Positions 32,768 through 44,289 are shown, counted from the first letter of the stretch. The stretch: 64,000 nt of DNA from Stenotrophomonas sp. ISL-67 (GCF_018612915.1 NZ_JAGGRL010000001.1:532517-596516); one strand, 5' to 3'. Notes: generated by a model from the sequence alone, not told the origin. A program made the numbers and translations.

Positions 32768-34162
32768 ATGGAAATGACGATCACCGAAAAACCGGCGCGG
32801 ACGCTGCCGGTGCAGGACGCGCGGATCTACCCGCGCGGTGGGCTGGATGTGCTGTCGCGCGCTGAAGTGGCGCGCCTGCGCGATGCATCCGGCGGCGGCA
32901 TGCATGAGCTGCTGCGCCGTTGCGCGCTGGCCGTGCTGACCAGTGGCAGTGCCTCCGACGATCCGCGCGCGGCGCGCGATCTGTACCCGGATTTCGACAT
33001 CCAGGTCGCCCAGCAGGATCGCGGCGTCCGCATCGACCTGGTCAATGCGCCGGCAATGGCGTTCGTGGATGGCGAGATCATCCGTGGCGTGGCCGAGCTG
33101 TTGTTCGCGGTCGTGCGTGACCTTGCCTACATGGCCATCGAAATGGGCCCGGCCTACGCGGCCGAGCTGGAATCTTCCGAGGGCATCACCAACGCGGTGT
33201 TCGGGCTGCTGCGCAATGCGCGCATCCTCAACCCGGGCGACCCGAACCTGGTGGTGTGCTGGGGTGGCCATTCGATCGGCCGCGATGAGTACCTGTACAC
33301 CAAGCAGGTGGGTTACGAGCTGGGCCTGCGCGGCCTGGACATCTGCACCGGCTGCGGCCCGGGCGCGATGAAGGGGCCGATGAAGGGCGCCACCATCGCC
33401 CATGCCAAGCAGCGCAAGCACACCACGCGCTACATCGGCCTGACCGAGCCGGGCATCATCGCCGCCGAGTCGCCGAACCCGATCGTGAACCACCTGGTGA
33501 TCATGCCGGACATCGAGAAGCGCCTCGAAGCGTTCGTGCGCATCGGTCACGGCATCATCGTGTTCGCTGGCGGCGTCGGCACCGCCGAAGAGATCCTGTA
33601 CCTGCTTGGCATCCTGCTGCGCGACGAAAACAAGGACCTGCCGTTCCCGCTGATCCTGACCGGCCCGACCGTGGCCGCGCCGTACTTCGAGCAGATCGAC
33701 CGCTTCATCCGCCTGACCCTGGGCGATGCCGCGGCCGAGCGCTACCAGATCATCATCGGCGACCCGGTCGCGGTGGCCCGGCAGATGTCCGCCGGGATCA
33801 AGCGCGTGCGCGAGCACCGCCTGGTGCAGAAGGATTCGTTCTTCTTCAACTGGTCCATCGAGATTCCGTGGGAATACCAGCAGCCGTTCGTGCCGACCCA
33901 TGAAGCCATGGCCGCGCTGGACCTGCACCACGGGCGCCCGCCGCATGCACTGGCGGCGGACCTGCGCCGCGCGTTCTCCGGCATCGTCGCCGGCAACGTG
34001 AAGGAAGACGGCATGCGCCGGATCGAGCAGTTCGGTCCGTTCGAGATCCACGGCGACGCCGGCATGATGCAGGCGTTGGATGAACTCCTGCGCGCGTTCG
34101 TCGAGCAGCGCCGGATGAAGATCTCGGGCGAATACCAGCCCTGCTACAAAGTGTTGGCCTGA
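32768..34162 (+). CDS. ppnN: Nucleotide 5'-monophosphate nucleosidase PpnN (YgdH family)
   Basis: 464 residues, the long LOG/YgdH type: N-terminal regulatory domain (about 1-135), Rossmann-like LOG domain (about 140-330) with CWGGHSIGRDEY, GCGPGAMKGPMKGA and the phosphate loop FAGGVGTAEEI (Pro of the usual PGG is Ala), and a C-terminal domain. PpnN splits purine and pyrimidine nucleotides into base and ribose-5-phosphate and is stimulated by (p)ppGpp in E. coli. A GAGGAAG ribosome site precedes the ATG; a second Met two codons later is possible. The candidate sRNA or attenuator lies directly upstream. Confidence 0.9.
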   Translation: MEMTITEKPARTLPVQDARIYPRGGLDVLSRAEVARLRDASGGGMHELLRRCALAVLTSGSASDDPRAARDLYPDFDIQVAQQDRGVRIDLVNAPAMAFVDGEIIRGVAELLFAVVRDLAYMAIEMGPAYAAELESSEGITNAVFGLLRNARILNPGDPNLVVCWGGHSIGRDEYLYTKQVGYELGLRGLDICTGCGPGAMKGPMKGATIAHAKQRKHTTRYIGLTEPGIIAAESPNPIVNHLVIMPDIEKRLEAFVRIGHGIIVFAGGVGTAEEILYLLGILLRDENKDLPFPLILTGPTVAAPYFEQIDRFIRLTLGDAAAERYQIIIGDPVAVARQMSAGIKRVREHRLVQKDSFFFNWSIEIPWEYQQPFVPTHEAMAALDLHHGRPPHALAADLRRAFSGIVAGNVKEDGMRRIEQFGPFEIHGDAGMMQALDELLRAFVEQRRMKISGEYQPCYKVLA

Positions 34163-34324
34163 GCAGGCCGGGTGGCCGGGTGGGGAGCCCGTGCCACCTC
34201 GTCGCGCTGTACGGGTGTCAACGGTTTGACGCCCGTCGCCTTCGGACGACCGTTCGTCCTGCTGTCGCTTGCCGCTGAGCGGCCGGGCGTCCATTGTTGG
34301 TGTCATCACGCTGGGGAGCGTTCC

Positions 34325-34837
34325 ATGCATTCGCGTCCGTCCAAAGGCTTCACCCTGATCGAGCTGATGGTCACCATCTCGGTGGTCGCCATCCTGGCAG
34401 CCATCGCCTTCCCGAGCTTCCAGTCGGTGGTTCGCTCCAACCGGGCTGCGGCCGCCCATAACGAGTTGATCGGCATGGTCAACCTGGCGCGCAGTGATGC
34501 CATCCGCAACAACCAGGGTGGCGTGGTCTGCGGCAGCAGCGATGGCGCCACCTGCGACGGACAGTGGGGTACCGGCATGATGGCCTTCAGCGACACCGAC
34601 GGCGACGGCGTGTTCACTGCCGGCGAAACCGTGCTGCGTTACTCCGCCGTCAACCGCGCCATGGCCGTGACCGGGCCGGCCGCACCCATCGCCTTCGATG
34701 CCCGCGGCCGCCGGCGCGCAGGTGCCGATCAGGCGGTGACATTGCGCCCAACCACGTGCGGCAGCCAACCATTGCTCAGCACGTTGACCATCAACGCCTC
34801 CGGACAGGTCACCACCGTCAAGGGAGCATGCCCGTGA
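34325..34837 (+). CDS. fimT: Type IV pilus minor pilin FimT/FimU (GspH domain)
   Basis: 170 residues with a prepilin signal: basic leader ending in Gly (SKG), then FTLIELMVTISVVAILAAIAFPSF with Glu at +5. The C-terminal GspH-type domain contains two Cys pairs (VVCGSSDGATCDG and TTCGSQ ... KGACP). It would be cleaved by PilD and join the pilus-priming complex. FimT proteins can also bind DNA during transformation. It heads the minor-pilin operon and overlaps pilV by ten bases. Confidence 0.9.
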   Translation: MHSRPSKGFTLIELMVTISVVAILAAIAFPSFQSVVRSNRAAAAHNELIGMVNLARSDAIRNNQGGVVCGSSDGATCDGQWGTGMMAFSDTDGDGVFTAGETVLRYSAVNRAMAVTGPAAPIAFDARGRRRAGADQAVTLRPTTCGSQPLLSTLTINASGQVTTVKGACP

Positions 34838-35310
34838 TCCGTACACCTTATCGCCCACGCGGTCGCCAGCGCGGTTTCAGCCTGCTGGAAGTGATGATCG
34901 CCATCGTGGTGCTGGGCTTTGGCCTGCTTGGCTTCGCCCTGCTGCAGACCATGAGCGTGCGTTACGTGCAGAGTGCGAACTACCGCACCCAGGCGACCAA
35001 CCTGGCGTACGACCTCACCGAACAGATGCGCAGCAACCGCTTCCAGTCGGCGTGGTATGCCAACGCCAGTTTTACGTCTGGAAGCACGACCGCCGCCGGT
35101 GTATGTGCTCGTCAGACCGGTACCGTGACCCTGGCGCAGAACATCACGCGCTGGCAGTGCCAGGTGGTCAAGGCGCTGGGTGACAACGCCTCGGCGGTGG
35201 TCACCGTCAACAACGGCATCGCCAACATCTCGATCAGCTGGGCGGATGAGCGCTGGAGCCGGACCGCGCCGGATGCTGCCACCACCTTTGTCATCCAGAC
35301 CCAGCTATGA
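34828..35310 (+). CDS. pilV: Type IV pilus minor pilin PilV
   Basis: 160 residues. A basic leader (RPRGRQRG) precedes FSLLEVMIAIVVLGFGLLGFALLQ with Glu at +5, typical of PilV/GspI. It belongs to the minor-pilin complex that primes pilus assembly. AGGGAG lies directly upstream of the ATG at 34828, inside the end of fimT. The stop overlaps the pilW start (ATGA). Confidence 0.9.
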   Translation: MPVIRTPYRPRGRQRGFSLLEVMIAIVVLGFGLLGFALLQTMSVRYVQSANYRTQATNLAYDLTEQMRSNRFQSAWYANASFTSGSTTAAGVCARQTGTVTLAQNITRWQCQVVKALGDNASAVVTVNNGIANISISWADERWSRTAPDAATTFVIQTQL

Positions 35311-36467
35311 AAGGGCCGCTCATGTTCCGTAACCGCCAGGTGGGTCTGTCCCTGATCGAGTTGATGATTTCCCTGGTGATCGGCCTGATCCTGATGCTGG
35401 GCGTTACCCAGATTTTCGCCGCATCGCGCGCGGCGTCGCGCCTGTCCGAGGGCGTTGCCCGCGCCCAGGAGAACGGGCGTTTTGCACTGGAATTCATCGA
35501 ACGCGACATCCGCATGGCCGGTCACACCGGTTGCGTGAACGACCAGGCCCATTTCATCAAGGGCACCGCGGCGTTGCGTAACAACTTCACCGCGACGACG
35601 GGGAGTGGCAACCCGCTCGACTTCAGCGTGGCCATCCAGGGCTACGAAGCGGCCAACACCGGCCCTGGCAATACCTTGTCGGTGGGGGAGGGCACCATTC
35701 CCGACGGACTGCCTGCCTCGATCAGCGGCCTGTCCCCCGCGCCGGTGCCGGGCAGCGACATCCTGGTCCTGCGCTTCTTCGCCCCGGAAGGCATTCCCGT
35801 GACTGCCATCAATGGCCAGGACCTCACGGTTGATCCGCTCCGTTGGGCGCGGCTGACCGAAGGCGGCGTGGCTACCCCGACGTTGTTCGGCATCTCAAAC
35901 TGCGACACGGCGGACTTCTTCGCCGGTACCACCGCCTCCGGCACCGTTACCGGTACCACGGTCGATTTCAGCAGCTATGCGCCGCAACCGGCCCCCACCA
36001 TGGTCTACCGTGCTGAATCCATGGTCTATTACATCGGCGACGGTACCAATGGGCCTGGCCTGCGCCGCGCGCGCGCTGACTCGGCGGGGACCTATTCGAT
36101 CAACGAGGAGCTGGTGGAGGGGATCGAAACCCTCCAGCTCATCTACGGTCTTGATACCACTGCGACGATCACCGCGGAGACGCCCCCGGTTGGCAACATC
36201 ACCGTGCAGGACATCGCCTCGGGTGTCTCCACTGCGGCCGATGCCACCGGTGCTGCGGAATGGCGCCGCGTTGGCCTGGTGCAGGTCGGCCTGGTGGCGC
36301 GTAGCGCGAGTCCGATCGGCGGCGGCGGGAGTTCCAAGCCCACCGACGCGGCCGCCACGCTGGGCGTCCTTGGCATGACCTACGACCAGGATGCCGTCAC
36401 CGATGGGCGCTACCGCGCGGCCTATGAAGTGAGCGTTGCCCTGCGCAATCGCCTGTTCGGGAACTGA
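35307..36467 (+). CDS. pilW: Type IV pilus assembly protein PilW
   Basis: 386 residues, long for a pilin-like protein as usual for PilW. After a short basic leader comes LSLIELMISLVIGLILMLGVTQIFAASR, with Glu at +5 relative to the predicted cleavage after Gly. A large, Gly/Thr-rich globular domain follows (a few Cys, for example GHTGCVND and SNCDTADF). It is coupled to pilV by ATGA overlap and is followed by pilX after two bases. Confidence 0.9.
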   Translation: MKGPLMFRNRQVGLSLIELMISLVIGLILMLGVTQIFAASRAASRLSEGVARAQENGRFALEFIERDIRMAGHTGCVNDQAHFIKGTAALRNNFTATTGSGNPLDFSVAIQGYEAANTGPGNTLSVGEGTIPDGLPASISGLSPAPVPGSDILVLRFFAPEGIPVTAINGQDLTVDPLRWARLTEGGVATPTLFGISNCDTADFFAGTTASGTVTGTTVDFSSYAPQPAPTMVYRAESMVYYIGDGTNGPGLRRARADSAGTYSINEELVEGIETLQLIYGLDTTATITAETPPVGNITVQDIASGVSTAADATGAAEWRRVGLVQVGLVARSASPIGGGGSSKPTDAAATLGVLGMTYDQDAVTDGRYRAAYEVSVALRNRLFGN

Positions 36468-36469
36468 CC

Positions 36470-36988
36470 ATGACTCGCCCCTCTTTCCGTCGTCGTCCCT
36501 CCGCTCCCGGCCAGCAACGAGGCGCGGTCCTCTATGTGGCGCTGATCATGCTCGTGCTGCTTGCGCTGATTGGCGTGGCCGGCATGCAGGTGGCCGGCAT
36601 GCAGGAAAAAATGGCCTCCAACTATCGCGCGGCCAGTCGCTCCTTCCAGAATACGGAAGGCGTGATCCGCAACACCGAGCGTGCTGCCGAGGCGATCATC
36701 GATCGTACGGCGCTTCCGGACGGCAGCCTGGTGTCCAGCGACAGCATCAGCCAGAACTGCGAGGACGGGTTCGACCCCGTCGCATGGGGGCGCACCCAGT
36801 CTTCGTCGGCGGTGCCCGCCGTCAACGTACGGCGGATCGACAAGTGCGGGGGCCCGGGTGGCAACGCGCTGGACGAGGGCCAGCCCAACGATGACGACTC
36901 GGCGTCGTTCCAGATTACCGCGTACTCCGCTGACGACCCGGCAAACCCGACGTCGTCATCGGTGATCGACACCATTTTCAAGCTCTGA
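36470..36988 (+). CDS. pilX: Type IV pilus assembly protein PilX
   Basis: 172 residues. The N-terminus RGAVLYVALIMLVLLALIGVAG lacks the Glu+5 of true pilins, as is common for PilX/GspK-like pilins, and is followed by the conserved amphipathic MQEKMASNYRAASRSFQNTEG helix. It is one of the minor pilins that connects with PilY1 at the pilus tip. It is tightly packed between pilW and pilY1. Confidence 0.88.
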   Translation: MTRPSFRRRPSAPGQQRGAVLYVALIMLVLLALIGVAGMQVAGMQEKMASNYRAASRSFQNTEGVIRNTERAAEAIIDRTALPDGSLVSSDSISQNCEDGFDPVAWGRTQSSSAVPAVNVRRIDKCGGPGGNALDEGQPNDDDSASFQITAYSADDPANPTSSSVIDTIFKL

Positions 36989-36998
36989 GGACGCGGCC

Positions 36999-39900
36999 AT
37001 GGCTACGCGCAGATTCAAGTGGATGGCCGCCGGTTCGACGGTGGCAGCAATCGGGTTGGCCGTGGTCGGCTACAACCTCATCGCCGCGCAGGGGCAGGGG
37101 ACGCTGGCACAGGAGCCTCTTGCAACGAGGGCCGGCGCCACTCCGTCATTCATCATGGCGGTGGATGACTCCGGCTCGATGAACTTCCAGACCCAGTTCC
37201 CGGGCCGGGACGGCGAAGGCTGCTGGAACACCAGTCGTCAAAGCTTCTTCGACGCCAACGGGCAGCTGAATACCTCCGGCAGCTGCGATTACTTCTTCGT
37301 GGTGCCGGGGCCGCGCATCAACAATTATTACGGCGTCCCGCCGATCAACTCACTCGGGTTCGCCCGTTCGGCTGCGTACAACCCCAGCTATTACGACCCG
37401 ACCGTGCTCTACGGGCCGTGGGCGAAGGCCGCCAAAGATGAGTTTTACCCTGAAAGCGTGCCCACTGCCGCGCTGATCAACCCGCAGCCCAATGGCGGCA
37501 CGACGACCGTCAACCTGGTTGAAAACTATTTCAGCACCGCGGGCAACGACAGCTTCCGCATGCAGACCGGCATGGTCATCCCGGCAGGCACGCTGTACCG
37601 CTACAACAATACGAACTACCGGCCCGACACCGATTACACCTGGCCTTCCGGTCGAGGCGCGGCCAACATCGCCATCGAGTATGTGCCGGCAACCTTTTAC
37701 GTTCCCTGGACCTCGGATACCGACCCTCGCCCGCAGCTGGTCGGAGGCGCGGTCGACGCTTACGCCAACGCCACCCGGGTCCGGGTGGACAACGCCTGCG
37801 GCACCGGTTGCTCCCTGTGGAAGTACACGCTGGCGGGTGACACTGCTGCGTCGCGCAACTTTGCCAACTGGTACACCTACTACGGCAATCGCAACCGCGC
37901 GATGATCGCCGGCATGACGCGGTCGTTGACGGGTGTCACCGAGCTGAACGTGGGTTACTTCCGCATCAATCAGCACGCGAGCTTTGACAGCGGAACCAAC
38001 GCGAACAAGCGGCTGACCATGCGCTCGGTAGGCAATGACGATGAGCGCGCCGCACTTTACGCCGACATGCTTGCCTTGACCGCAAATGGCGGCACGCCAA
38101 ACCGTCAGGCCGTCAACGCCGCCGCCCTTCAGTTCACGCGTACGGACGACGGTGCGCCCATCACCGCGTCGTGCCAGAAGAATGCGGTGATGCTGTTCAC
38201 CGATGGTTTCAGCAATGGTGGGGGTCCGACGGTCGGCAACAACGACCAGAACATGGGCACCCCCTTCAGCGACGGCAACTCCGATACGATGGCCGACATC
38301 GTCAGCCGCTTCTATGTGAACAATGGTGCGCAGCCGCCGCTGCGGCCGGATCTGCCGGCTGGCAAGGTGCCGGTGCCGGAGGCCTGCGGCAACGGCGACC
38401 TGAGCCTCGACTGCCAGACCAACCTGCACCTGAATTTCTACGGTGTCACGCTGGGTGCACGTGGCGATCTGTTCAATCCAGACCTGGATCAGAATCCGTA
38501 TACCAACGCGGCCATCTACGGAAACTGGCCGCCACGCCAGGATGACGAGCGCAGCACGGTCGATGATATCTGGCACGCGGCGGTGAACACCCGCGGTGAA
38601 TACATCAATGCCCGCACCCCGGTGGAAATCACCAACGCCATGTCGCGCGTGCTGCAGGCCGTGGGCTCCGACGGCTCACCTTCCAGTGGCTCGGGCGCCA
38701 GCGGTGCCCGCATCGGTGTCGGCTCGATCACGGCGGGCTCGGAATACAAGATCGAGAAGGAGGGCACCGATTGGTCCAGTACCCTGAACGCCAAGCGGCT
38801 GTCGCTCGACCCGACGACCCGCGCGCTGGTGGAGACCGACTTCTGGGAGGCGAGCGCCAACCTGCAGTCAGCGGCAACCCGCCGCATCTTCTTCACCCGT
38901 GACGGTACGACACGCGAGTTCACCTCTGGCAACGTAAGCCTCACCGATCTGTGCACCAAGAACGGCCAGAATGGCGGCATGCTGGTGTGCGAGGACAAGC
39001 TGGGCATGGCAACCGATGCCACCGCGGTCTCCTATCTGCGCGGCGACGTCTCACTTGAAAAGCGCAACGCGGGCCCCTTCCGCGACCGCACCACACGCCT
39101 CGGTGACATCGTCACCTCGACCCCGGTCATCACCTCGCCTATCGATGATTTCGGCTATCGCCGTCTGGGCGGCACGCTGGCGACGACGTACGCCACCTAT
39201 CTGACCAACAAGGCGACCAACGGTCAGTACATGGTGTACGCCGGTGCCAACGACGGCATGCTGCATGCCTTCAACGGCGGCATGGATGCCGCAGGTGGCG
39301 TCGTGTCGGGTGGTGGAACCGAGGCCTTTGCCTACATCCCCAGCACTGCGCTGGGTCACATGGGGAACCTGTTGATTCCTTACGACCCGACCTCGAAAGT
39401 CGGGCAGGTCTTCTCGCACCGTTATTACGTAGACGGCCAGATCGCGGTTGCCGATTCCTATTACGACAGCGGCTGGCACACCACCCTGGTTGGTGCGTCT
39501 GGTGCAGGGGGCCGCAGTGTGTTCGGCCTTGACGTGACCACCGGTTCCACCTTCGATACCGCCAGCAAGCTGTGGGAAATCAGTGACCTGGATACAAATC
39601 TGCCTGCCGATGTGCGCGACAACATCGGGTTCGTACTGGGCAAGCCGGTCATCGTCCCGGTACTGGAAGGCGGCAACGCCGTCTGGAAGGCCATCTTTGG
39701 CAACGGTTTCAACAGTGCCAGCGGCAAGGCCGTGCTGTTCGTGGTGGATATCGCGACGGGCTCGGCGCGGATGATCGAGGCGGTGGAAAGCGGTAGCGGC
39801 GTGCCTGCGGGCAGCAATGGCCTGGCCAGTATCGTGGTGATCGACCGCTGGGGCGGTACCAACCAGGATCAGCGTACCCGTGACGGTTACTCCGACACGG

Positions 39901-40724
39901 TCTATGGCACCGACCAGAAGGGTGCGCTGTGGAAGTTCGACCTGCGCGCCACCGGCAACCTGACCACGCCGCTGTTCACCACGCTGCCGGCCACCACCAA
40001 TGGCGTGCTGGCGCGGCAGCCGATCACTGGCGGCATCACCGCTGGCACCGGCAGCAACGGCGGTGTGATGCTGTACTTCGGCACGGGCAGCTATTCGTTC
40101 ACGGACGACCCCTATGACAACTCACTGCAGAGCCTGTATGCCGTCAACGACCTGATCAATGGTCCGATCACCACGGCGCTTGCCCGGTCCAATCTCTCGG
40201 GTAGCACGGCCAACATCGTCGGCTCGCTGCGGACGCTGACGGCAGGTACGCCGCCGGCGGATTCCCGCGGTTGGTATATCGACCTGGACTTCCGGGAGCG
40301 CTTCGTCGGCAATCCCTCGCTATCCAACGGCATCGTGTACATGCCAACCTACATCCCGCGTGATGTGACCGATAACAGTAGTTCGTGTGCGGTTCCCGGC
40401 GACAACTGGCTGTTCGGCCTGCAGCCGTTGACGGGCGCCGGCGCGCTGGGTCGTGCTTCGTTGGGTTCTCCCACGGGTACGCCGTTCGAGACATCCACCG
40501 CCGGCTTCAAGAGCACCTCCCAGGGTGGAGCGCCGATCACCAACGCCAATGCATTCGGGTTGCCGCGGCAGTCGCCGCCCGCGCTGGGCACGGATCCGGG
40601 CGGTGGTCCGTCCGCGCCACCAACTGTGCCAGGCAGCGTCTGTGTCAGTGGCATCAAGTTCGGATCCGATACGCTGTACATTCCTTACCCGTGCGGTCGC
40701 CAATCGTGGAGACAGATCCAGTGA
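36999..40724 (+). CDS. pilY1: Type IV pilus tip adhesin/assembly factor PilY1
   Basis: 1241 residues. A signal or anchor segment (about residues 10-28) is followed by a von Willebrand A-like region with a MIDAS-type DDSGSM motif (about residue 52), then a long N-terminal domain, and a C-terminal PilY1 beta-propeller starting near TSTPVITSP with the typical VYAGANDGMLHAFNGG. A calcium-loop-like RDGYSDTVYGTD stretch occurs near residue 975. PilY1 sits at the pilus tip, aiding extension, adhesion and surface sensing. The end overlaps the pilE-like start (GTGA). Confidence 0.92.
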   Translation: MATRRFKWMAAGSTVAAIGLAVVGYNLIAAQGQGTLAQEPLATRAGATPSFIMAVDDSGSMNFQTQFPGRDGEGCWNTSRQSFFDANGQLNTSGSCDYFFVVPGPRINNYYGVPPINSLGFARSAAYNPSYYDPTVLYGPWAKAAKDEFYPESVPTAALINPQPNGGTTTVNLVENYFSTAGNDSFRMQTGMVIPAGTLYRYNNTNYRPDTDYTWPSGRGAANIAIEYVPATFYVPWTSDTDPRPQLVGGAVDAYANATRVRVDNACGTGCSLWKYTLAGDTAASRNFANWYTYYGNRNRAMIAGMTRSLTGVTELNVGYFRINQHASFDSGTNANKRLTMRSVGNDDERAALYADMLALTANGGTPNRQAVNAAALQFTRTDDGAPITASCQKNAVMLFTDGFSNGGGPTVGNNDQNMGTPFSDGNSDTMADIVSRFYVNNGAQPPLRPDLPAGKVPVPEACGNGDLSLDCQTNLHLNFYGVTLGARGDLFNPDLDQNPYTNAAIYGNWPPRQDDERSTVDDIWHAAVNTRGEYINARTPVEITNAMSRVLQAVGSDGSPSSGSGASGARIGVGSITAGSEYKIEKEGTDWSSTLNAKRLSLDPTTRALVETDFWEASANLQSAATRRIFFTRDGTTREFTSGNVSLTDLCTKNGQNGGMLVCEDKLGMATDATAVSYLRGDVSLEKRNAGPFRDRTTRLGDIVTSTPVITSPIDDFGYRRLGGTLATTYATYLTNKATNGQYMVYAGANDGMLHAFNGGMDAAGGVVSGGGTEAFAYIPSTALGHMGNLLIPYDPTSKVGQVFSHRYYVDGQIAVADSYYDSGWHTTLVGASGAGGRSVFGLDVTTGSTFDTASKLWEISDLDTNLPADVRDNIGFVLGKPVIVPVLEGGNAVWKAIFGNGFNSASGKAVLFVVDIATGSARMIEAVESGSGVPAGSNGLASIVVIDRWGGTNQDQRTRDGYSDTVYGTDQKGALWKFDLRATGNLTTPLFTTLPATTNGVLARQPITGGITAGTGSNGGVMLYFGTGSYSFTDDPYDNSLQSLYAVNDLINGPITTALARSNLSGSTANIVGSLRTLTAGTPPADSRGWYIDLDFRERFVGNPSLSNGIVYMPTYIPRDVTDNSSSCAVPGDNWLFGLQPLTGAGALGRASLGSPTGTPFETSTAGFKSTSQGGAPITNANAFGLPRQSPPALGTDPGGGPSAPPTVPGSVCVSGIKFGSDTLYIPYPCGRQSWRQIQ

Positions 40725-41158
40725 TCACCCTTTATTCCCGAACCGGGCGCCCGCGCAAGGTCATGGGTTTCACCCTCATCGAGCTGATGATCACCGTCGC
40801 GGTCGTCGCCATCATTTCCGCCATCGCGTACCCGTCGTATACCAACCAGGTGCGCAAGTCCAAGCGGGCGGCGGCGAAGGCGGAGCTGGTGGAGTACGCG
40901 CAGCGGGCCGAACGGCAGCACACGCTCAACAACAGCTACGCCGGTTTCAGCTTCGTGGAGAACAACAGCACCACCATCGCTTCGCCGCGCGACGGCAGCA
41001 GGGAGATGTACCAGGTCACCATTGTCCCCGCCGCCAACACCTTCACCATCACGGCCGTCCCCCAGGGCGACCAGGCCAAGGACCCGTGCGGGACGCTCAG
41101 CGTCAACCAGGCGGGAGTGAAAACCCCGGCAAACACCGGTGCGCTGGAATGCTGGTAA
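40721..41158 (+). CDS. pilE: Type IV pilin PilE-like minor pilin
   Basis: 145 residues with a prepilin leader ending in MG, then FTLIELMITVAVVAIISAIAYPSYTNQVRKSKRA. Two C-terminal Cys (DPCGTL and ALECW) form the expected disulfide. A GTG at 40721 that overlaps the pilY1 stop is the likely start, with GGAG upstream; the Met just before the cleavage Gly would leave no leader. It closes the minor-pilin operon. Confidence 0.88.
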   Translation: MITLYSRTGRPRKVMGFTLIELMITVAVVAIISAIAYPSYTNQVRKSKRAAAKAELVEYAQRAERQHTLNNSYAGFSFVENNSTTIASPRDGSREMYQVTIVPAANTFTITAVPQGDQAKDPCGTLSVNQAGVKTPANTGALECW

Positions 41159-41171
41159 GCCTGTGCGGAGC

Positions 41172-41200
41172 TTGCAAGGCGGCGAATGAGCGTCTAGAAT
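41172..41200 (+). promoter_or_regulatory. Promoter of tRNA-Asn
   Basis: TTGCAA (41172-41177) and TAGAAT (41195-41200) are separated by exactly 17 bases, ending ten bases before the mature tRNA start. Confidence 0.7.
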
Positions 41201-41210
41201 TCGCGTCCCC

Positions 41211-41287
41211 GCCCGAATAGCTCAGCCGGTTAGAGCACTTGACTGTTAATCAGGGGGTCGTTGGTTCGAGTCCAACTTCGGGCGCCA
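41211..41287 (+). tRNA. tRNA-Asn (GUU)
   Basis: 77-base tRNA with acceptor stem GCCCGAA/TTCGGGC, discriminator G and encoded CCA. The anticodon loop CTGTTAA gives anticodon GTT, reading AAC/AAU. The T-loop GGTTCGAGTCC is standard. It separates the minor-pilin operon from a second, opposed GspH-type pilin gene. Confidence 0.97.
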
Positions 41288-41297
41288 GTATCTGCAG

Positions 41298-41321
41298 AAG
41301 TCGCGAGCGATCGCGGCTTTT
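41298..41321 (+). terminator. Terminator after tRNA-Asn
   Basis: Stem AAGTCGCG/CGCGGCTT with one G-T pair and a six-base loop, followed by TT (41320-41321); eleven bases after the tRNA CCA end. Confidence 0.6.
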
Positions 41322-41358
41322 GTCGTTTCCAGGGCGTGGCTACAGGGTCGATCGGGCG

Positions 41359-41898
41359 TTACCGGTGGCACTCCGCCTGCTCCCGTTGGCGCGTTGATCG
41401 GGTTCGCCCGACATTGTTCACCACCACCTGGCCGTGGCGCAGCCCACCGGCGCAGATGACCAACGTCAACGGGCTGCCGCCGCTGCTACCGTTGCGCTGG
41501 AAGCGCAGGCGCTGCCGCCCTTGGCTGGTGGCCGCATGCAGGAGCAGGTCGTCATAGCCCGTGCGGAACTGCAGGACGTCCTCCGGTGCGAGCACGTCCG
41601 CATTCGCCCCGCGGTCCCGGAAGATCAACCAGCCCCGGCTCCAGTCACCGCCGCAGCGCTCTCCGTCCTGACTGGGGCATACCGCTACAGGCTCGTGCCG
41701 TGTAATCGCCGTGCTGCGCGCGCTGTTGAACACCGACACCAGCTGCATGCGCAGCATGTCGGCACGCAGACGGCTCAGCGTGGTGCTGAACGAGGGCAGC
41801 GCGAGCAGGCAGAGCAGGGCGACGATGGCCAGCGCCACGCACAGCTCCAGCAGGGTCATGCCGCGCGGGCGGCGGGCGCGGCGTCGAAGGGGTGACAT
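41359..41898 (-). CDS. Second GspH/FimT-type pseudopilin
   Basis: 179 residues. A very basic leader (RRRARRPRG) is followed by [24 protein letters not shown] with Glu at +5, the class III signal of pilins. The C-terminal domain is GspH-like with Cys pairs ([14 protein letters not shown] and LVICAGG). It faces the minor-pilin operon from the far side of tRNA-Asn, on the opposite strand, and is separate from fimT. It may be an alternative FimT used in DNA uptake, or a type II secretion-type pseudopilin. The ribosome site is weak. Confidence 0.8.
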   Translation of the reverse strand: MSPLRRRARRPRGMTLLELCVALAIVALLCLLALPSFSTTLSRLRADMLRMQLVSVFNSARSTAITRHEPVAVCPSQDGERCGGDWSRGWLIFRDRGANADVLAPEDVLQFRTGYDDLLLHAATSQGRQRLRFQRNGSSGGSPLTLVICAGGLRHGQVVVNNVGRTRSTRQREQAECHR

Positions 41899-42016
41899 GC
41901 AGGTGGCCGGGTAGGATGAACCTCTACCCTGGACCCTGCACGTACCCCGGCCCATCAGCGATCCACGCCTGCGCGGGTAGGTCTGCCCCTCAGCCGGCCG
42001 TCACCCAAGCCCCCGC

Positions 42017-42022
42017 TATAAT
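42017..42022 (+). promoter_or_regulatory. Consensus -10 element for uvrB
   Basis: A perfect TATAAT at 42017-42022; the -35 region is poor. It overlaps an in-frame ATG at 42021, so a transcript from this promoter begins downstream of that codon. This argues for the uvrB start at 42048. No LexA-type box is recognisable. Confidence 0.5.
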
Positions 42023-42047
42023 GGAAGGCCCGGTCTATGGCGGCACC

Positions 42048-44072
<2,025 letters not shown>

Positions 44073-44104
44073 ACAACGCGTTGTGAAATACCTTCACAAA
44101 AGTG

Positions 44105-44133
44105 TTGCTCTTCACACCCGACGTCCGTAATAT
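44105..44133 (+). promoter_or_regulatory. Promoter of tRNA-Val
   Basis: TTGCTC (44105-44110) and TAATAT (44128-44133) are 17 bases apart, ending 45 bases before the tRNA. Just upstream is a perfect inverted repeat TTGTGAA/TTCACAA (44081-44087, 44093-44099) with a five-base loop, between uvrB and the promoter. Confidence 0.55.
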
Positions 44134-44178
44134 ACGCGGCCTGCCCCGACGCAATTGCAGCGGGGCAGCGCGAAAAAC

Positions 44179-44253
44179 GGGCGGTTAGCTCAGCGGTAGA
44201 GCACTACCTTGACATGGTAGGGGTCACAGGTTCGAACCCTGTACCGCCCACCA
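44179..44253 (+). tRNA. tRNA-Val (GAC)
   Basis: 75-base tRNA with acceptor GGGCGGT/ACCGCCC and encoded CCA. The anticodon loop TTGACAT gives anticodon GAC. D- and T-arms are normal. Confidence 0.97.
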
Positions 44254-44289
44254 CTCCGGTCCCAGCGACTGCGGTGGAACAACAGAAAA

